In this document: positions 46,880-58,571 of the stretch, piece after piece | Position numbering within the stretch: position 1 is the stretch's first letter | Layout: the number at the start of each line of letters is the position of its first letter | Assembly: GCF_032884065.1 (NCBI RefSeq) | Contig: NC_088867.1 | Location: forward strand, 186,001-250,000 | Reading direction: 5' to 3' | Length of the DNA: 64,000 nt | Source: Artemia franciscana | Taxonomy: Eukaryota; Arthropoda; Branchiopoda; Anostraca; Artemiidae | The notes under the pieces: model-generated | What the model saw: only the letters and a program-made list of their open reading frames with translations | What the model was told of the DNA's origin: nothing | Databases searched by the model: none | Program-made: the position numbers and the translations under genes

Positions 46880-48260
46880 ACAATCATTTCCGAAGATGTG
46901 GAAAGCTGAATATGTCCGTGTTATACCGAAAGTCACCCTAATATACCGAAACTAACACCCCAGTCCTGTGACCAACTGAGACCAATATCGATAACTCCTA
47001 ACTTAGCAAAAGTAGCTGAGGGTTTTATCTTCCGTTCTTTGTTAGAACAAATTGCTCCTGCAATCGATCCGTACCAATATGGTTGCATACGAGGCAGTAG
47101 CACTTCAATATATCTAGTGCGAATGTATCACTTAATCGTCCAGTGGTTGGACACTTCTAATAGTACTGTCGACTTATTTCTGGCGGACTACCGAAAAGCA
47201 TTCGACCTTATCTAACACATGACCGCATTAACTAATCTGAAAGAAATGGGAGCTGAAAAACAAATACTACTATTAGTGAGATAATTTTTAGAAGGGGGAT
47301 GGCAATCAGTTTACCCTTTGGTTGCAGAAGATACCTGCTCTGAGTGGTCAGAATTAACCTGTGGGTGCCCTCAAGGAACGAAATTAGCTACTCTTTTATT
47401 TCTTGCCGTCATCAACCATATCCTTGCAGAATTTGAAGAGCGTTTCAATTTTGTTGATGACTTGTCTACACTTCTCAAATATATAGTCGAAAATGCAGTA
47501 ACAAAGCAGCAGTATGACCTGACTTTCTTCACAGACTTCTTCAACCAGTGTAAGTCAAATAGTCTACAAGTGAATGAACAGAAATAAAAAGTTTTACGAC
47601 TTAATCCACTCAAGCGAGATATCAATATCCCAGATGCTCTGTTTCCAATTGTTTCCTCTGCAACAATCCTAGGCGTAACATTTACAAGTGACTGCTCGTT
47701 TAAGCTGCATGTAGACAATATTGTGCACAAAGGTCACTACTCAATCCAGAGTTTAACAAGTGTGCGCAGGTTAGGCTTCTCTGATCGTCAGCTCCTGCTA
47801 TCGTATACAACCTACATCAGGCCTTTCCTCGAGTATTGCTGTCGCGTTTGGGGTCCCCAAACTCAGAACACAGCTTACATGGCATATGAACTAGAACATG
47901 TCCAAAAACGCGATACTAAGATAATACTTGGACCAAGTTTCGGCAGCTATGAAAGTGCCCTTGAGCGTTTGAATTTGCCCACCTTATGCGATCGAAGACA
48001 TGAGCTAATAATGAAATTTGGGAAATCACTATTAACAAACGAGAAGCATCGATCCATACTTCCACTATCCGCATCAATCAGCAGATATACTAGATATTAC
48101 AACAAACTAGAACCAGTTGAGTGCCGTACGAATAGATTCGCAAACTCCTTTGTACCATATTTCGTAAGAGAATTTAACAAGTGTTAATTGTAAGTAGCGT
48201 AAAATAGCGTTCATTTTTGAGTGCTACAATAGCTATTTAAATAAACGAATACAAAATTAT
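46880..48260 (+). mobile_element. CR1/Jockey-superfamily LINE, 3' half
   Basis: Plus strand, mostly one frame from 46964 to 48187: QLRPISITPNLAKVAEGFIF, DPYQYGCIRGSSTSIYLV, DLFLADYRKAFDLI (near 47170-47210), CGCPQGTKLATLLFLAVINH (about 47360-47420), the catalytic box FVDDLSTLL (near 47450), ILGVTFTSDCSFKLHVDNI, then RPFLEYCCRVWGPQ and LEHVQKRDTKIILGP of the C-terminal region. The frame is interrupted by stops at about 47213, 47279 and 47585 and by a shift near 46940. The 5' part and endonuclease are missing. The 3' end is AATAAACGAATAC and AT-rich tail. It lies antisense in the large intron of the LRR gene. Confidence 0.85.
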
Positions 48261-48779
48261 AAATAAATGTGTAAAAACAGCATTTTGACCATATTGCGGC
48301 ATAACAACCTATATTGAGATCAGACAGAACATCCAAGACAATCCACTTCTGAAGTGAACAATATCATCATAACAAAATGCTGTATCTTAGGGCGCATTTT
48401 TGAGAATATTTTAATTACTTTTCACTGCTTAGCGGGGAATTTTACAAAGAAAAAATTGACCTAACTGGTTGTAACGAGAGGAATACTCAGAATTGATAAT
48501 TAAGGACTTGATTGAGCACTGGAAGTCAATATACTAATCAGACAGAATTAATGAGACTCTATAAATTCGTATAGAAAAAAGCTAACTCAGAAAAACAAAT
48601 CTGCCTAGACACTGTGGATTTACGGTCGAAGAGTGTTGAGAAGAATATCAATTATTTTGAGTCATTTACCTTCTCTAGAATTTTTAAAGGGTTTTCTTTA
48701 ACAGGAAAAAAATTAAAGTAAATTTCTTTCAGATGCCACAAGTCTGTCTTTTCCCTCAGTTCAGGATGCTCATTCAAAT
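48261..48779. other. No gene seen
   Basis: AT-rich intronic sequence downstream of the LINE. Nothing recognised. Confidence 0.5.
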
Positions 48780-49385
48780 TCAAAGACTTTGACAATAACT
48801 TCAAGTTTGCCGTTACCCGTTACCTCTAGTTCTCACACAGATTCGGCTACAGAGACACTGCCTACCAACTTCGCCAAAGATAACGAACCGTCACCGCCGA
48901 CTTTTCCCCATGATTCTGACACAAACATAGAAGTGAAAATTCTAATCAGGTACCAGAAGGATCGAGAGATGATACAAGAACCAAGATGAAGCAGATGGAG
49001 ATGACAAACACAAGTAGCAGTACATCCTCCTCGCTTGACACCGGCCTCACGCCCTCCTCTGACTTCGGTTTCGCAGTGTAGTAAAAGAAACAAACCAAGT
49101 AGCATCTGGAGATATTACATTTTTTCTTAACAAAAGATGGAAACCCAATAACCAAGCCGAAGTTGCGACTTAAATACAAAGACGAAAGGCAGATGAAGTT
49201 ACTCGTCGACTTAACAAAGAGCTTTTTGCCCGGTTTCCCTGACTACAAAATATGTCAAGTCACAGTATTATATGAATTACCAGTGTAGAGCTGCAGCGCT
49301 TTTAGCTTCATCCAAGCAAGAGATTCAAGATGTCAAGAAAGCCTTGGACTCTGAAAGAATGTAATAAATACACCAGAACCGTGAA
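48780..49385 (+). mobile_element. Possible LINE ORF1 or other coding remnant
   Basis: Three plus-strand pieces look protein-like: an S/T/P-rich start (48789-48989), KPITKPKLRLKYKDERQMKL followed by LLVDLTKSFLPGFPDYKICQ (about 49145-49260) and AAALLASSKQEIQDVKKALD (about 49295-49355). They lie in different frames. The basic segment could be part of a LINE ORF1 belonging with the downstream reverse transcriptase, but no zinc knuckle or RRM is seen. Confidence 0.3.
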
Positions 49386-49429
49386 TTATTTACAAGCACT
49401 GTAGAGACAATTAAACTTTGCAGGGCATA

Positions 49430-49680
49430 ACGAGAGTAAGTATGCCTCTCTTATTGGACCAATACTTGTTTGTTATCTTTTTCAAAGGCACGCTCGCCTA
49501 GAGTCTCGGGCAGATTGACCAAGAATTTAAATTGACATAGGATCATTATATTACCTGGGATAAGAGGTAAACAAGGCACGCCTACCTATGGTCTTAGGCA
49601 TGTTGAACTAAGAATTTAGAATAACATTGGCACCCTTGGTTCAGTGGCCCCCTCAAGATTTTTTTCTAGGTCCACCCCTG
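49430..49680 (+). repeat. Interspersed repeat, inverted partner of 55840-56050
   Basis: Two subunits with 'ttggaccaatacttgtttgttatc', 'cgcctagagtctcgggcagattgacc' and 'ggcacgcctacctatggtcttaggcatgttgaac'. The reverse complement of 55840-56050 shows the same phrases in the same order. The right end merges with the 'cagtggccccctcaagat' repeat. Confidence 0.65.
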
Positions 49681-50129
49681 GTATATACAGTTTTATGGTA
49701 TGGGTGGTCGTATAAACCTCAAGTAGGGCTCATTTGACTAGAAAAGTTGGAAGTTCTATTGCCCTGTGTAAGTATTAAAAGTGATTGGAAGGCAATCAGC
49801 CCCAGTCCCCACCCCACTCATCATTTCTAAAGACATATTCAATCAAAATTTTGAGCCAACTATTATGTTCAACTTTGTTGAAAGATTCAGTAATTATGCA
49901 TTTGGGGATGTCAAAACCCGTTCAGCAATCAGGAAAAAGGCTGTAAGTTAGGGAGTTCGTAAATCGTTTACATATGATATATGTTACTGAGAAATGTGGG
50001 AATGTTTGATCTTTCCTTTCCAAAATGAAAAAAGGCATTCAAGTGACTTTCAGAGAATATCGAGGAAAATTTTGAGCAACATTAATACACGCTATGTGAA
50101 TACGGGTTGTCAAAAGGGGGTAGCTCAAG
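49681..50129 (+). repeat. R2 repeat, further copy
   Basis: Shares 'gggtggtcgtataaac', 'aagtgattggaaggcaatcagcccc' and 'catttggggatgtcaaaaccc' with the units at 43900-44760. Confidence 0.6.
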
Positions 50130-50379
50130 AATGCCTAAGTATACTATTTTGGAACTTATAGGAGATGATAAGCAAGATGATCGATTGACCAAAACGGCAA
50201 CGTTTACAAGTCATAACAACTGCAACTACCAATACTTCTACTGGTAATTTTAATGCTACTACTAGCCTACTGCTCACTGAAACTACTGCTTCTGAAGAAA
50301 GAACTATAAAGGCTGTGGATATCGAAATAAACATTCCAGGGAGTGTTGAGGAGAAAGTTGAATTAAATCAATTAATACT
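50130..50379 (+). repeat. R3 trinucleotide-rich repeat, left part interrupted by a LINE
   Basis: Carries 'gattgaccaaaacggcaacg', ACTAC/ACTGCT runs and 'agtgttgaggagaaagttgaattaaatcaa', the same order of phrases as each unit at 51470-53200. It breaks off where the LINE coding sequence begins. Confidence 0.6.
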
Positions 50380-51500
50380 ATCTGCATACCGATTGCTGAT
50401 ACGGGCGTATCATCATGGTGGCCCACCTTGAAAATAATGAGGCATTTGTTGAACTTCTATAAGCAGATGTCAGGAAGGCTTTTGATACCTCTAGCCGTGA
50501 GGAAATATTAAAATGCATGGAATGTTTTCACCCTTTTTTAATCAAGATAGTTGAAGGTTTCCCATCTGAACGAAAACAGAAGACCAAATACAAAAACGAA
50601 CTGTCAAATATGATGACCCTAACATGTGGTATACCTCAGGGAACTAAGCTAGGCCCTACCCTATTCTTGTTACTTTGCAACATGATAGCTACGGGACACA
50701 AAGATCGCGCAAAGCTTGCAGACGACTTAACAATGATAGTGCTACAGAAGCAGAACGAAATCCTAGATCTGCAGGAAATGGTAAAGAGACTGGAGCGAGA
50801 TTTTTCAGCAAAAAACTCATTATAAATAGAACAAAATTAGAAATAATGAGGATTTCATTTTTAAAGCATAGGGTACCAGATTTACCTGAAGTGGGTATAC
50901 CAGTAGTTCAGGAAATGAGAATTCCAGGTGTCATCTTTAACAATAGATTGACATGGGACGACCATATAAATCATAATTTCCCAAATTATCCCTCTAATAA
51001 GGTCTTTGGCAAAATTACGCCGGTTTAATCTAGGCAAAGATTCAATGCTTACTTACTACAAAACTCAAATGAGACCAATTCTAGAATATGCATGCCCAGT
51101 CTGGCACGCTGGTCTCACAAAAGATCAAACTAACAAACTTGAGGGAATACAAAAGCGTGCATTGCGAGTGATTTTGGGGGATACACTGTTAACTTATGAA
51201 GAATGTCTTGTTCCGTCAGGTCTAACAACACTTGAAATGAGGAGGTACGAACTTCTAATGGGCTTCGGACATGGCCTTCTCTCATCACAGAAGCATCGCA
51301 ATATCCTACCACTAAATATTATACAAAACAAGCACGACACACAGCACAGGAACAAACTACAGCCATACAACCCCGGAGCAACACAGCAAAACAAGATTCA
51401 TTCCGAAAAAATTTCAACACTCATTTTAATTTATAGTTTTATATATTGCGATTATTAATTTTGATATTCCACAATAAATTATTTGTCATTGTCATTGTAC
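50380..51500 (+). mobile_element. CR1/Jockey-superfamily LINE, 5'-truncated
   Basis: Plus strand: ADVRKAFDTSSREEILKCM after a stop at 50460-50462, LTCGIPQGTKLGPTLFLLLC (about 50615-50675), the catalytic box KLADDLTMIV (near 50715), EMRIPGVIFNNRLTWDDHIN (50915-50975), MRPILEYACPVWHAGLTKDQ (51070-51130), IQKRALRVILGDTLLTYEEC. Frame shifts near 50815 and 51010 separate three otherwise well-kept pieces. The 3' end has ACAATAAATTATTTGTCATT and a short GTCATT repeat. Related to, but distinct from, the LINE at 46880-48260, and inserted into an R3 repeat. Confidence 0.85.
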
Positions 51501-53230
51501 CAAGAGAAAATTTTGGAGCATCACGAGTGGAATATTCAACTGAACAAAAGGCAACGAGCACCTACTGCTGCCATTATACCATTACAATTACTCTTACTAC
51601 TAATAATACACAATTACAAATTGCGGAAGATCGTCCTTTTCAGCCACCCGTCTTAGGCTAAACGAAAAGCAGATCATCCAAAGTTTGGGTAGGAGGATGT
51701 CGTAAAGAAAGATTTAGGATAAATAGGAACTCCCTGGGAGGGTATAAAGAGGGAGGCTTTGCGTAGATCAGAGTGGAAGAAGACCTTACGTAGCGCTATT
51801 GGCCTCAAGTGGATTGGTGCTGTGGCGAGTTGTTAATAGTTGTAGTAGTACTGCCACAGCTGTTCCAACTATTACCACCCCTACTATGATACTGTACAAT
51901 TAAGGCTGCGAGAAAATGCTAGGAGAAAATTTAAGGCTAGGAGAGAATTTGAGAGATTATTGAGGGCAAAGTTTAACTAAATCAAAACATGCTTGGAGGA
52001 TACATATTGCTGATGGATGATGAGCAGCTTACCGTATCCATAGGACACTACTGGGGCATCATGGGTGGGATGTTTAGCTGACCGAAAGGCAACGTGTATC
52101 TGCTACTACTGCTATTAATACTGCTGCTACTACAGTTCCTACTACTACCATTACTGCTATGACACTAGTAAAATTAAGGCTATGCATATTAAGGGAAAAA
52201 TTTCAAAGGAATATTGAGGTGGAATTTGAACAAAATCAAAACACACTATGTGCATGCATGTTTTAAAAAAAGTCTGTCTCATGGAAAGATTTGAGTCTAA
52301 ACTTGGAGATTACACTATAGAGATTACTTTTAGGGTAAAATTAATTCACAAAAAGGTAGCATGTGCATGCCCACTACTAACACTGCTACTTTGGCTGATA
52401 CTACTACTACCACTATTACTACTACTGCTGCTACTACACTGCTCAAGCTACTACTTCCATTGCAACAACTTGTAAGCCTTTGAGTATTCAGGTCAAAAAG
52501 ATATTAAATGTAGTCCAAAGGGCATATCAGCAATATTTTTGGAAGGGCTTACCGTATCAAAGTGAAAATTTCGGGGCATCATGAAGGGAACATTCAACTG
52601 ACCAAAAGGCAACACAGTCATGCTACTACTGCTCTTGATACTAGTGTTACTACTGTAATTAAAACTAATTATAATACACTACTACTGCTAGTACTTTTGC
52701 TACAGCCACCATAACTACTGTGTTACGAGTACTACTAAGACTTAAGTCTATGGAGGTGAAAAATTTAGAAAATATTGAGAGCAAATTTGAACTAAATTAA
52801 AATGCACTATGTGCATTGAGATTGTCAAAAGAGTATACCTTTACGAATCGATTTGTGTATTAAGTTGAAACTCTCAAACTCTCACACTGCTAGCATTACT
52901 ACTACCACTGCTACATCTAGTAGTTCTACTACTACTATTAATCCAGCTACTACTTCTATTGCAACTGCATGGAACGCTAAGAGCATTAAGATGAAAATTT
53001 TGAGAAGAATACATATCGACAACGTCATAGCAATGGCTAATTTTATTGAGTAGAAACTTCCAGTACTTCATGAATGATATGTTCAACTGACCAAAAGACA
53101 ATATGTTAATACTACTGCTGCTACTAGTACAAGTTCTACTACTGTTAATACCAATGCAATTACTACTAGTACTGTAAACTTTGAAAGTACGTTAGATACA
53201 TAATTAAACTCTTAATCATAATTAAGTTCT
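51501..53230 (+). repeat. R3 repeat array, four units of ~490-535 bp
   Basis: Each unit begins with a phrase like GCATCATGGGTGGGATGTTT then 'agctgaccgaaaggcaacg' (at about 51518, 52053, 52572 and 53060), followed by CTACTACTGCTACTAC runs, 'taaggctatg', 'tttgaactaaatcaaaa' and 'cactatgtgcatg'. The CTACTACTG content is imperfect. Frames reading L/S/T-rich peptides here are artefacts. Confidence 0.75.
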
Positions 53231-53249
53231 GTGAAATTCCCACTTCCTA

Positions 53250-54088
53250 AATGATTACATTAATATTATAAATTCCGAATATTTGCAGGAAGTGACAGAT
53301 TAACATAGGTCAGTTCCTGTCACAAGCTTCAATGTTTATTTCCTTGTTTCAGTGTATATAAGCCAACGTTTTAGATTATTTTATTCAGTCCTTATTCTGT
53401 GTCTGTCCTCGTCGTGTGTACATTTAATGTATTATATGTGTAAATAAACATTTTTATACTCTACACATAAACTTTATGAAAGGTAGAGACACTTGACATC
53501 CTCTACCGGTCGAACCCCAGATTGTAGGCCAACGCTACCATAAGACTCTCAAGAAGAGAGCACAGAGAAATAGAGAGTCACAATTGACAGTAAAGTAGTA
53601 GAGAGAAAACTTTACAGTACTAATACTACAACTGTGGCTATTATAAAAACTATTCCTAAGGATATGAAGGGAAAATAGATCCCCATGCCCCTGAAGACAT
53701 GACTATAATTTAGAATTTACTGAAAACATACCAATGAATGTGCATTGTCAGTTTTTATATACATATGCTAATATTTATTCCTTAAAGTCTTAAGGTAATA
53801 GTTTTTTTTTATCTATTAAAGTGAAAAAGATAAAATATTTAAAATGTTTTATATGCTGCAAATTATGTTCAAGTCTTGAGAAGGTTGTAAGCCCTACTCA
53901 TGTTAACTTCTTCTTCTTGTGAGTTAATATATCTGGGGAGAAAAAAGATATTTCCTGACAAGATTTTTGTATGTAGTTCAATAGCTATGCGGTTGTTAAA
54001 ATAACATACATTTTTGTGGTCAAATTTTTAGAATAATTTTGATTGTTTATTGAAAGTTACTCAAATCATGGCTGGTAAAACACTATAA
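53250..54088 (+). repeat. 838 bp interspersed repeat, copy 1, with LTR-like promoter signals
   Basis: Nearly identical, over its full length, to 57734-58571. It opens with ATGATTACATTAATATTATA, carries a short inverted repeat (in copy 2 CAGGAACTGAC and GTCAGTTCCTG around a 12 base loop), a TATA-type box GTGTATATAAGCC, GTCTGTCCTCGTCGTGTG and an AATAAA signal within about 130 bases downstream. These are the parts expected of a retroelement LTR or of another Pol II-driven repeat. No coding sequence is attached. The 3' part contains the widespread 'caaattatgttcaagtcttgagaagg' phrase. Classification is uncertain. Confidence 0.7.
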
Positions 54089-55264
54089 AGAGCGTAGGTT
54101 AGTTTGTTGTTGTCAGGCTACGTACAAACTTTTGACTTCTAAATCAATATTCTTGTTTTATACTTGGCTTTGGTACTCTCAGTAAAACGCTACTTTTCTA
54201 TAATCCGACAAACATAGTGACAAGCATAGGGCTTTCTCCTGTTTTGAATAAAATAAATAAATAAAATAGGAAGATGCCATTAATTGTTTTATTTGCACTA
54301 GTTTTGTCAACATATACTAAATAGGGTGTGAAGCAATAATTTTTGTTCATGTAAGTCTCAGCTTCGCTATTCACTTCCCTCAGAAAAACTTATTTGTTAA
54401 AATTGATAGTTGTATAACAACCAAAACAAATCACAGGAAACCACAACTTTAAGGAATGAACAGCCTTTATCATCAATTAATACTAAGAAATGTATGTTTG
54501 CTACGTTTAATGTCAAGGCAATGTCTGCTATGGAGTGAAACAGGAGATAAAGCTGTTCTCATCGTAATGTTTTTGACATTTTACCATTATATGCTAAATT
54601 TAACTCCAAACCCAGTAGGTTGTTTCTCATTGAAGTACAAAGGACGGCAAAATAAAATCATATTTTGCTTCCTAGCTCCATCTCAGGACTATTCATGCCT
54701 AAAATCGGGATAAGTTTTCTTTTGAAGAATATTAATATAAAAACACCATGCAAAGTTTTCCTTGACATTATTGCATTGAACCGTGAAATAAAGCAAAAAC
54801 AAGTGGAAACTAATCCCGTAAATTGACTAAACCATGCACTTATAGACAATCAAGCATTACTAGTTTTTGAAATCTGTTATTAGCGTCATCTGTGTGAAAT
54901 TAGCGTCTGAAACACTAAGTTGAAAAATTTAACAAAATATAATGATTAATGTCTCAAAGATCTACTTGTAGGCGAGTCAATTGTATACTTTTCAATTGTA
55001 CATTGTCTACTTGAGTAAACAACAAAAACCCAATCGAAGCTTTAACTGCTCAGTTTTAGACAGCAAATCCAATAGTGGTAAAATATACAGTGCGTGAGGC
55101 AGACCTAGGGCACTATACAGTTTAGCAAATACACACTAACTATAACTATTCTTCAATGCAGCCAATTTGGCATAGCTGGTGCGGAAACCTGAAGTGGCAT
55201 GTAAGAATACGGTTATTATGATTATCTGGACCATAAAAAAGTCGGAGTTATTTCAGTGAATAAG
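54089..55264. other. No gene seen
   Basis: AT-rich intronic sequence. A plus-strand frame at 54456-54713 is open but shows no domain and no splice context. Confidence 0.5.
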
Positions 55265-55760
55265 ACTGTATTATTGATTTACCAGCAACAAAACAGATAA
55301 AGATGACATAGCTTTACCACGGACATTATAAGCATGAAATTCAGCCTTAATAGCATTGACATTAAGTCCTAAGAGCTTGTAACCAGAAATCAAAGAATCA
55401 AGGTTTGCCTGTAAAGTATAAAGACTTGAACTGATAAGCAGGACATCATATGCAGAGCAAATCTGAGCAGTGGTCGTAAGAATGCTAAACATAGCAGGAC
55501 TTAAAATAAAACCTTTCCTGACTCCTCTAATAAGACGAATATGCCTAGTTAAAATACCTTTTCAAGTCCAACCCTAACATAACTAGGACTATACCAATAT
55601 GAAGGCAACGCAACAACATGGTTGCGTTGCAACTCCTCTGCAGTATATCCACTGACAGTATCCCGCAACAATATAACTCCAAAATCATGCAGAGGCAAAA
55701 ACAACTTTTTATTGGACTACGAAATCGAATGCTGCAAATGTCTTGCTTTTATTCCCGTTC
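55265..55760 (-). mobile_element. LINE reverse transcriptase fragment, minus strand
   Basis: Minus strand: AFDFVV (near 55725), IRGVRKGFILSPAMFSIL (55480-55535), the position of the catalytic box as AYDVLLISSSL, LDSLISGYKLLGLNVN and AIKAEFHAYN. This spans RT motifs 3 to 6 of a Jockey/CR1-like element. The DD of the box is altered and stops lie upstream, so it is an old scrap. It is in the same sense as the LRR gene. Confidence 0.7.
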
Positions 55761-55839
55761 ACTGCCCTTGTTAAGAAATTCCCCAGGCTAGACACCCTAG
55801 CCCGAGTCAACCTAAGATCCACTGCCCAACCAATGGGTT

Positions 55840-56050
55840 AGGTTGAATTCTAAATTCTTTTTCAACCTGCCTAAGACCATTGGCTGGCGTCCTTTGTTTA
55901 TCTCTCATTTCCGGCAATCTAATGGTCCAATGTCAAATTTAAATTCTTAGTCAACCTGCGTGAAACTCTAGGCAGGCGAGACTTGCTAAAAGATAACAAA
56001 CAGATATAGGTCCAATAAGAGAGGCACACTTACTCCTGCCGTTTACCCGT
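55840..56050 (-). repeat. Interspersed repeat, inverted partner of 49430-49640
   Basis: 'ttttcaacctgcctaagaccattggctggcg', 'ttcttagtcaacctgcgtgaaactctagg' and 'ggtccaataagagaggcac' are the reverse complement of the phrases at 49430-49640. Confidence 0.65.
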
Positions 56051-57608
56051 GCCAGATTAACCAAACACTTGGAAAATTATAGGTTCTATCACAATCTTAG
56101 CTCTATTACTATCTACCTTGGTTCTACTGCTCTAACAATGACGCATGGACGAATAATAGATAGACATATCTATTAACAAATGAACAAACATCATTTTTAT
56201 GCAACCTAATAAGGGGGGAGGGCTAATGCCAGGTTTGCTTCTCACTCAATTGGACTATCTGTCTTGGATTTTTCTACAATTAGCCATGATTTGATGCCCA
56301 CTTCTATCCCATTTAATTAAGCTGAGGCACGCTCAGCTTCCCTGGGCTTATGGTCACTCAAATACTCGGTATATTCCTTTTGTCTTTCTAAAAAGCTGAA
56401 AAATCGGGCCAGATATTGCCTTATCACAACCACGCCAAATGGGTTACCACATTTTTTAACGTCTTTTAGCTGCCCTTCAGCTTGGATCATGACTTCAACT
56501 GAACTTAAGGGTGCTTCTTTTTACTTAAGCTACCGGTAGAGGCTTCCTTCCCACACTTCATAGCATGACGATTTTCAGCAGCATACATATGAAGACTAAT
56601 GCTATCGCTTAACTCATGAAGTATAAGCTGAAACAGTAGTTTACTTTTCATCAGTATATAATCTAGACTACCTTAATAGAGAATCTTATCAACCTTTTAC
56701 CACAATGTCTAATATTAATACTGCAGGGGATTTGTCTTAGTATTAGGCAGTTAACTAATTTAAATGGGATGCTGAGGCGATTGCTGAATGTTTTTTCAGA
56801 ATCTACTCCAACATTCGAAGCAAGAGTAAAATTAGAGACAATGTGATCTATAATCCTTTTCAATTTCTATTAGATAACACATTAGGCTTTTATTCCTAAG
56901 TAATTTTAGTAGTATTTGTCACCACGTCATGTGCGATTTACTGGCAGTGATTGTCTATTGCAATCGGGAAAGTTAAATCTTTTAGAGCTCCATGATATGG
57001 TATGTTTCCACTCATTTTCTACGGACTTTTCACACTCGTTCTGCACTTTCAAATTTGGCACCCACTAAGTGCTAAAATTGTCTCACTTCAAGTACAGATC
57101 TTTTTCATTAACGATTGAGTTCCTGTGTTTTCAGTACGCTAAGACGTATACAGGTGTTTAATTTCAACGGAAATAATAGAAACAGTTGGTTTAGACCCTC
57201 ATAAAACTATTAAAGCCAATATATGAGAAGGGAATAATGAATGTTATTTGTAAGTTTTTACTTATATTTGAAAAACTTCTCTGGTGGGGAAAGTATTTAA
57301 AAAGTTTCTATTTGTTTATAATTGCTATTCCTTTTTTATTATTCAAATCCGGAATATTCATAAAGCTTTTCTAGATTTTTACTGTAAAATAAATGATATC
57401 GGGTTTATATTTAGGATTTTTTTTTAGTAGGAATAACACTGAGAAACTTTTAATACAGGGAGAATCGCTCAAATAAACATATGATTAATCTTAAAAAATT
57501 ACATTTCCTAAATACTTCATTACGGGCAAAATTCCTGCAAGGATTTCAATCTGTATGATTTGAGAACTAAAGTGAGACACCACACAATCTACATCTTCAC
57601 TACTCTCA
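56051..57608. other. No gene seen
   Basis: AT-rich intronic sequence with no recognised coding or repeat element. Confidence 0.5.
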
Positions 57609-57733
57609 CATCTAATATTTATCTTAATATTTATTATTTATATATATTTATCTTAATATATATATTATAAGATATATTTATCTTATATATAATATTTATC
57701 TTAATATTTATTTCACATCTTAATATTTATATT
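57609..57733. repeat. AT-rich simple repeat (ATTTATCTTAAT-like)
   Basis: Irregular copies of ATATTTATCTTA, with TATATATATT stretches, ending exactly where the second 838 bp repeat begins. Confidence 0.75.
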
Positions 57734-58571
57734 CTAATGATTACATTAATATTATAAATTCCGAATATTTGCAGGAACTGACAGATTAAAATAGGTCAGT
57801 TCCTGTCACATGCTTCAATGTTTATTTCCTTGTTTCAGTGTATATAAGCCAACGTTTTAGATTATTTTATTCAGTCCTTATTCTGTGTCTGTCCTCGTCG
57901 TGTGTACATTTAATGTATTATATGTGTAAATAAACATTTTTATACTTTACACATAAACTTTATTAAAGTTAGAGACACTTGACATCCTCTACCGGTCGAA
58001 CCCCAGATTGTAGGCCAACGCTACCATAAGACTCTCAAGAAGAGAGCACAGAGAAATAGAGAGTCACAATTTACAGTAAAGTAGTAGAGAGAAAACTTTA
58101 CAGTACTAATACTACAACTGTGGCTATTATAAAAACTATTCCTAAGGGTATGAAGGGAAAATAGATCCCCATGCCTCTGAAGACATGACTATAATTTAGA
58201 ATTTACTGAAAACATACCAATGAATGTGCATTGTCAGTTTTTATTTACATATGCTGATATTTATTCCTTAAAGTCTTAAGGTAATAGTTTTTTTATCTAT
58301 TAAAGTGAAAAAGATAAAATATTTAAAATATTTTATATGCTGCAAATTGTGTTCAAGTCTTGAGAAGGTTGTAAGCCCTACTCATGTTAACTTCTGCTTC
58401 TTGTGAGTTAATATATCTGGTGAGAAAAAAGATATTTCCTGACAAGATTTTTGTATGTAGTGCAATAGCTATGCGGTTGTTAAAATAACATACATTTTTG
58501 TGGTCAAATTTTTAGAATAATTTTGATTCTTTATTGAAAGTTACTCAAATCATGGCTGGTAAAATACTATA
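57734..58571 (+). repeat. 838 bp interspersed repeat, copy 2
   Basis: Same orientation as 53250-54088 and differing only at scattered positions, implying a recent origin for both or a recent duplication. It has the same TATA-like box (57838-57850), AATAAA and internal phrases. It ends with CATGGCTGGTAAAATACTAT, after which the flanks differ completely from copy 1. Confidence 0.7.

Noticed and set aside
52248-52475. Plus-strand frame with a leucine run
   Set aside because: Produced by CTACTACTG-type repeats in the R3 array.
53490-53560. Possible tRNA or tRNA-derived SINE (GGTCGAACCCC resembles a T-arm)
   Set aside because: No acceptor stem, D-arm or full box A/box B arrangement could be found around it.
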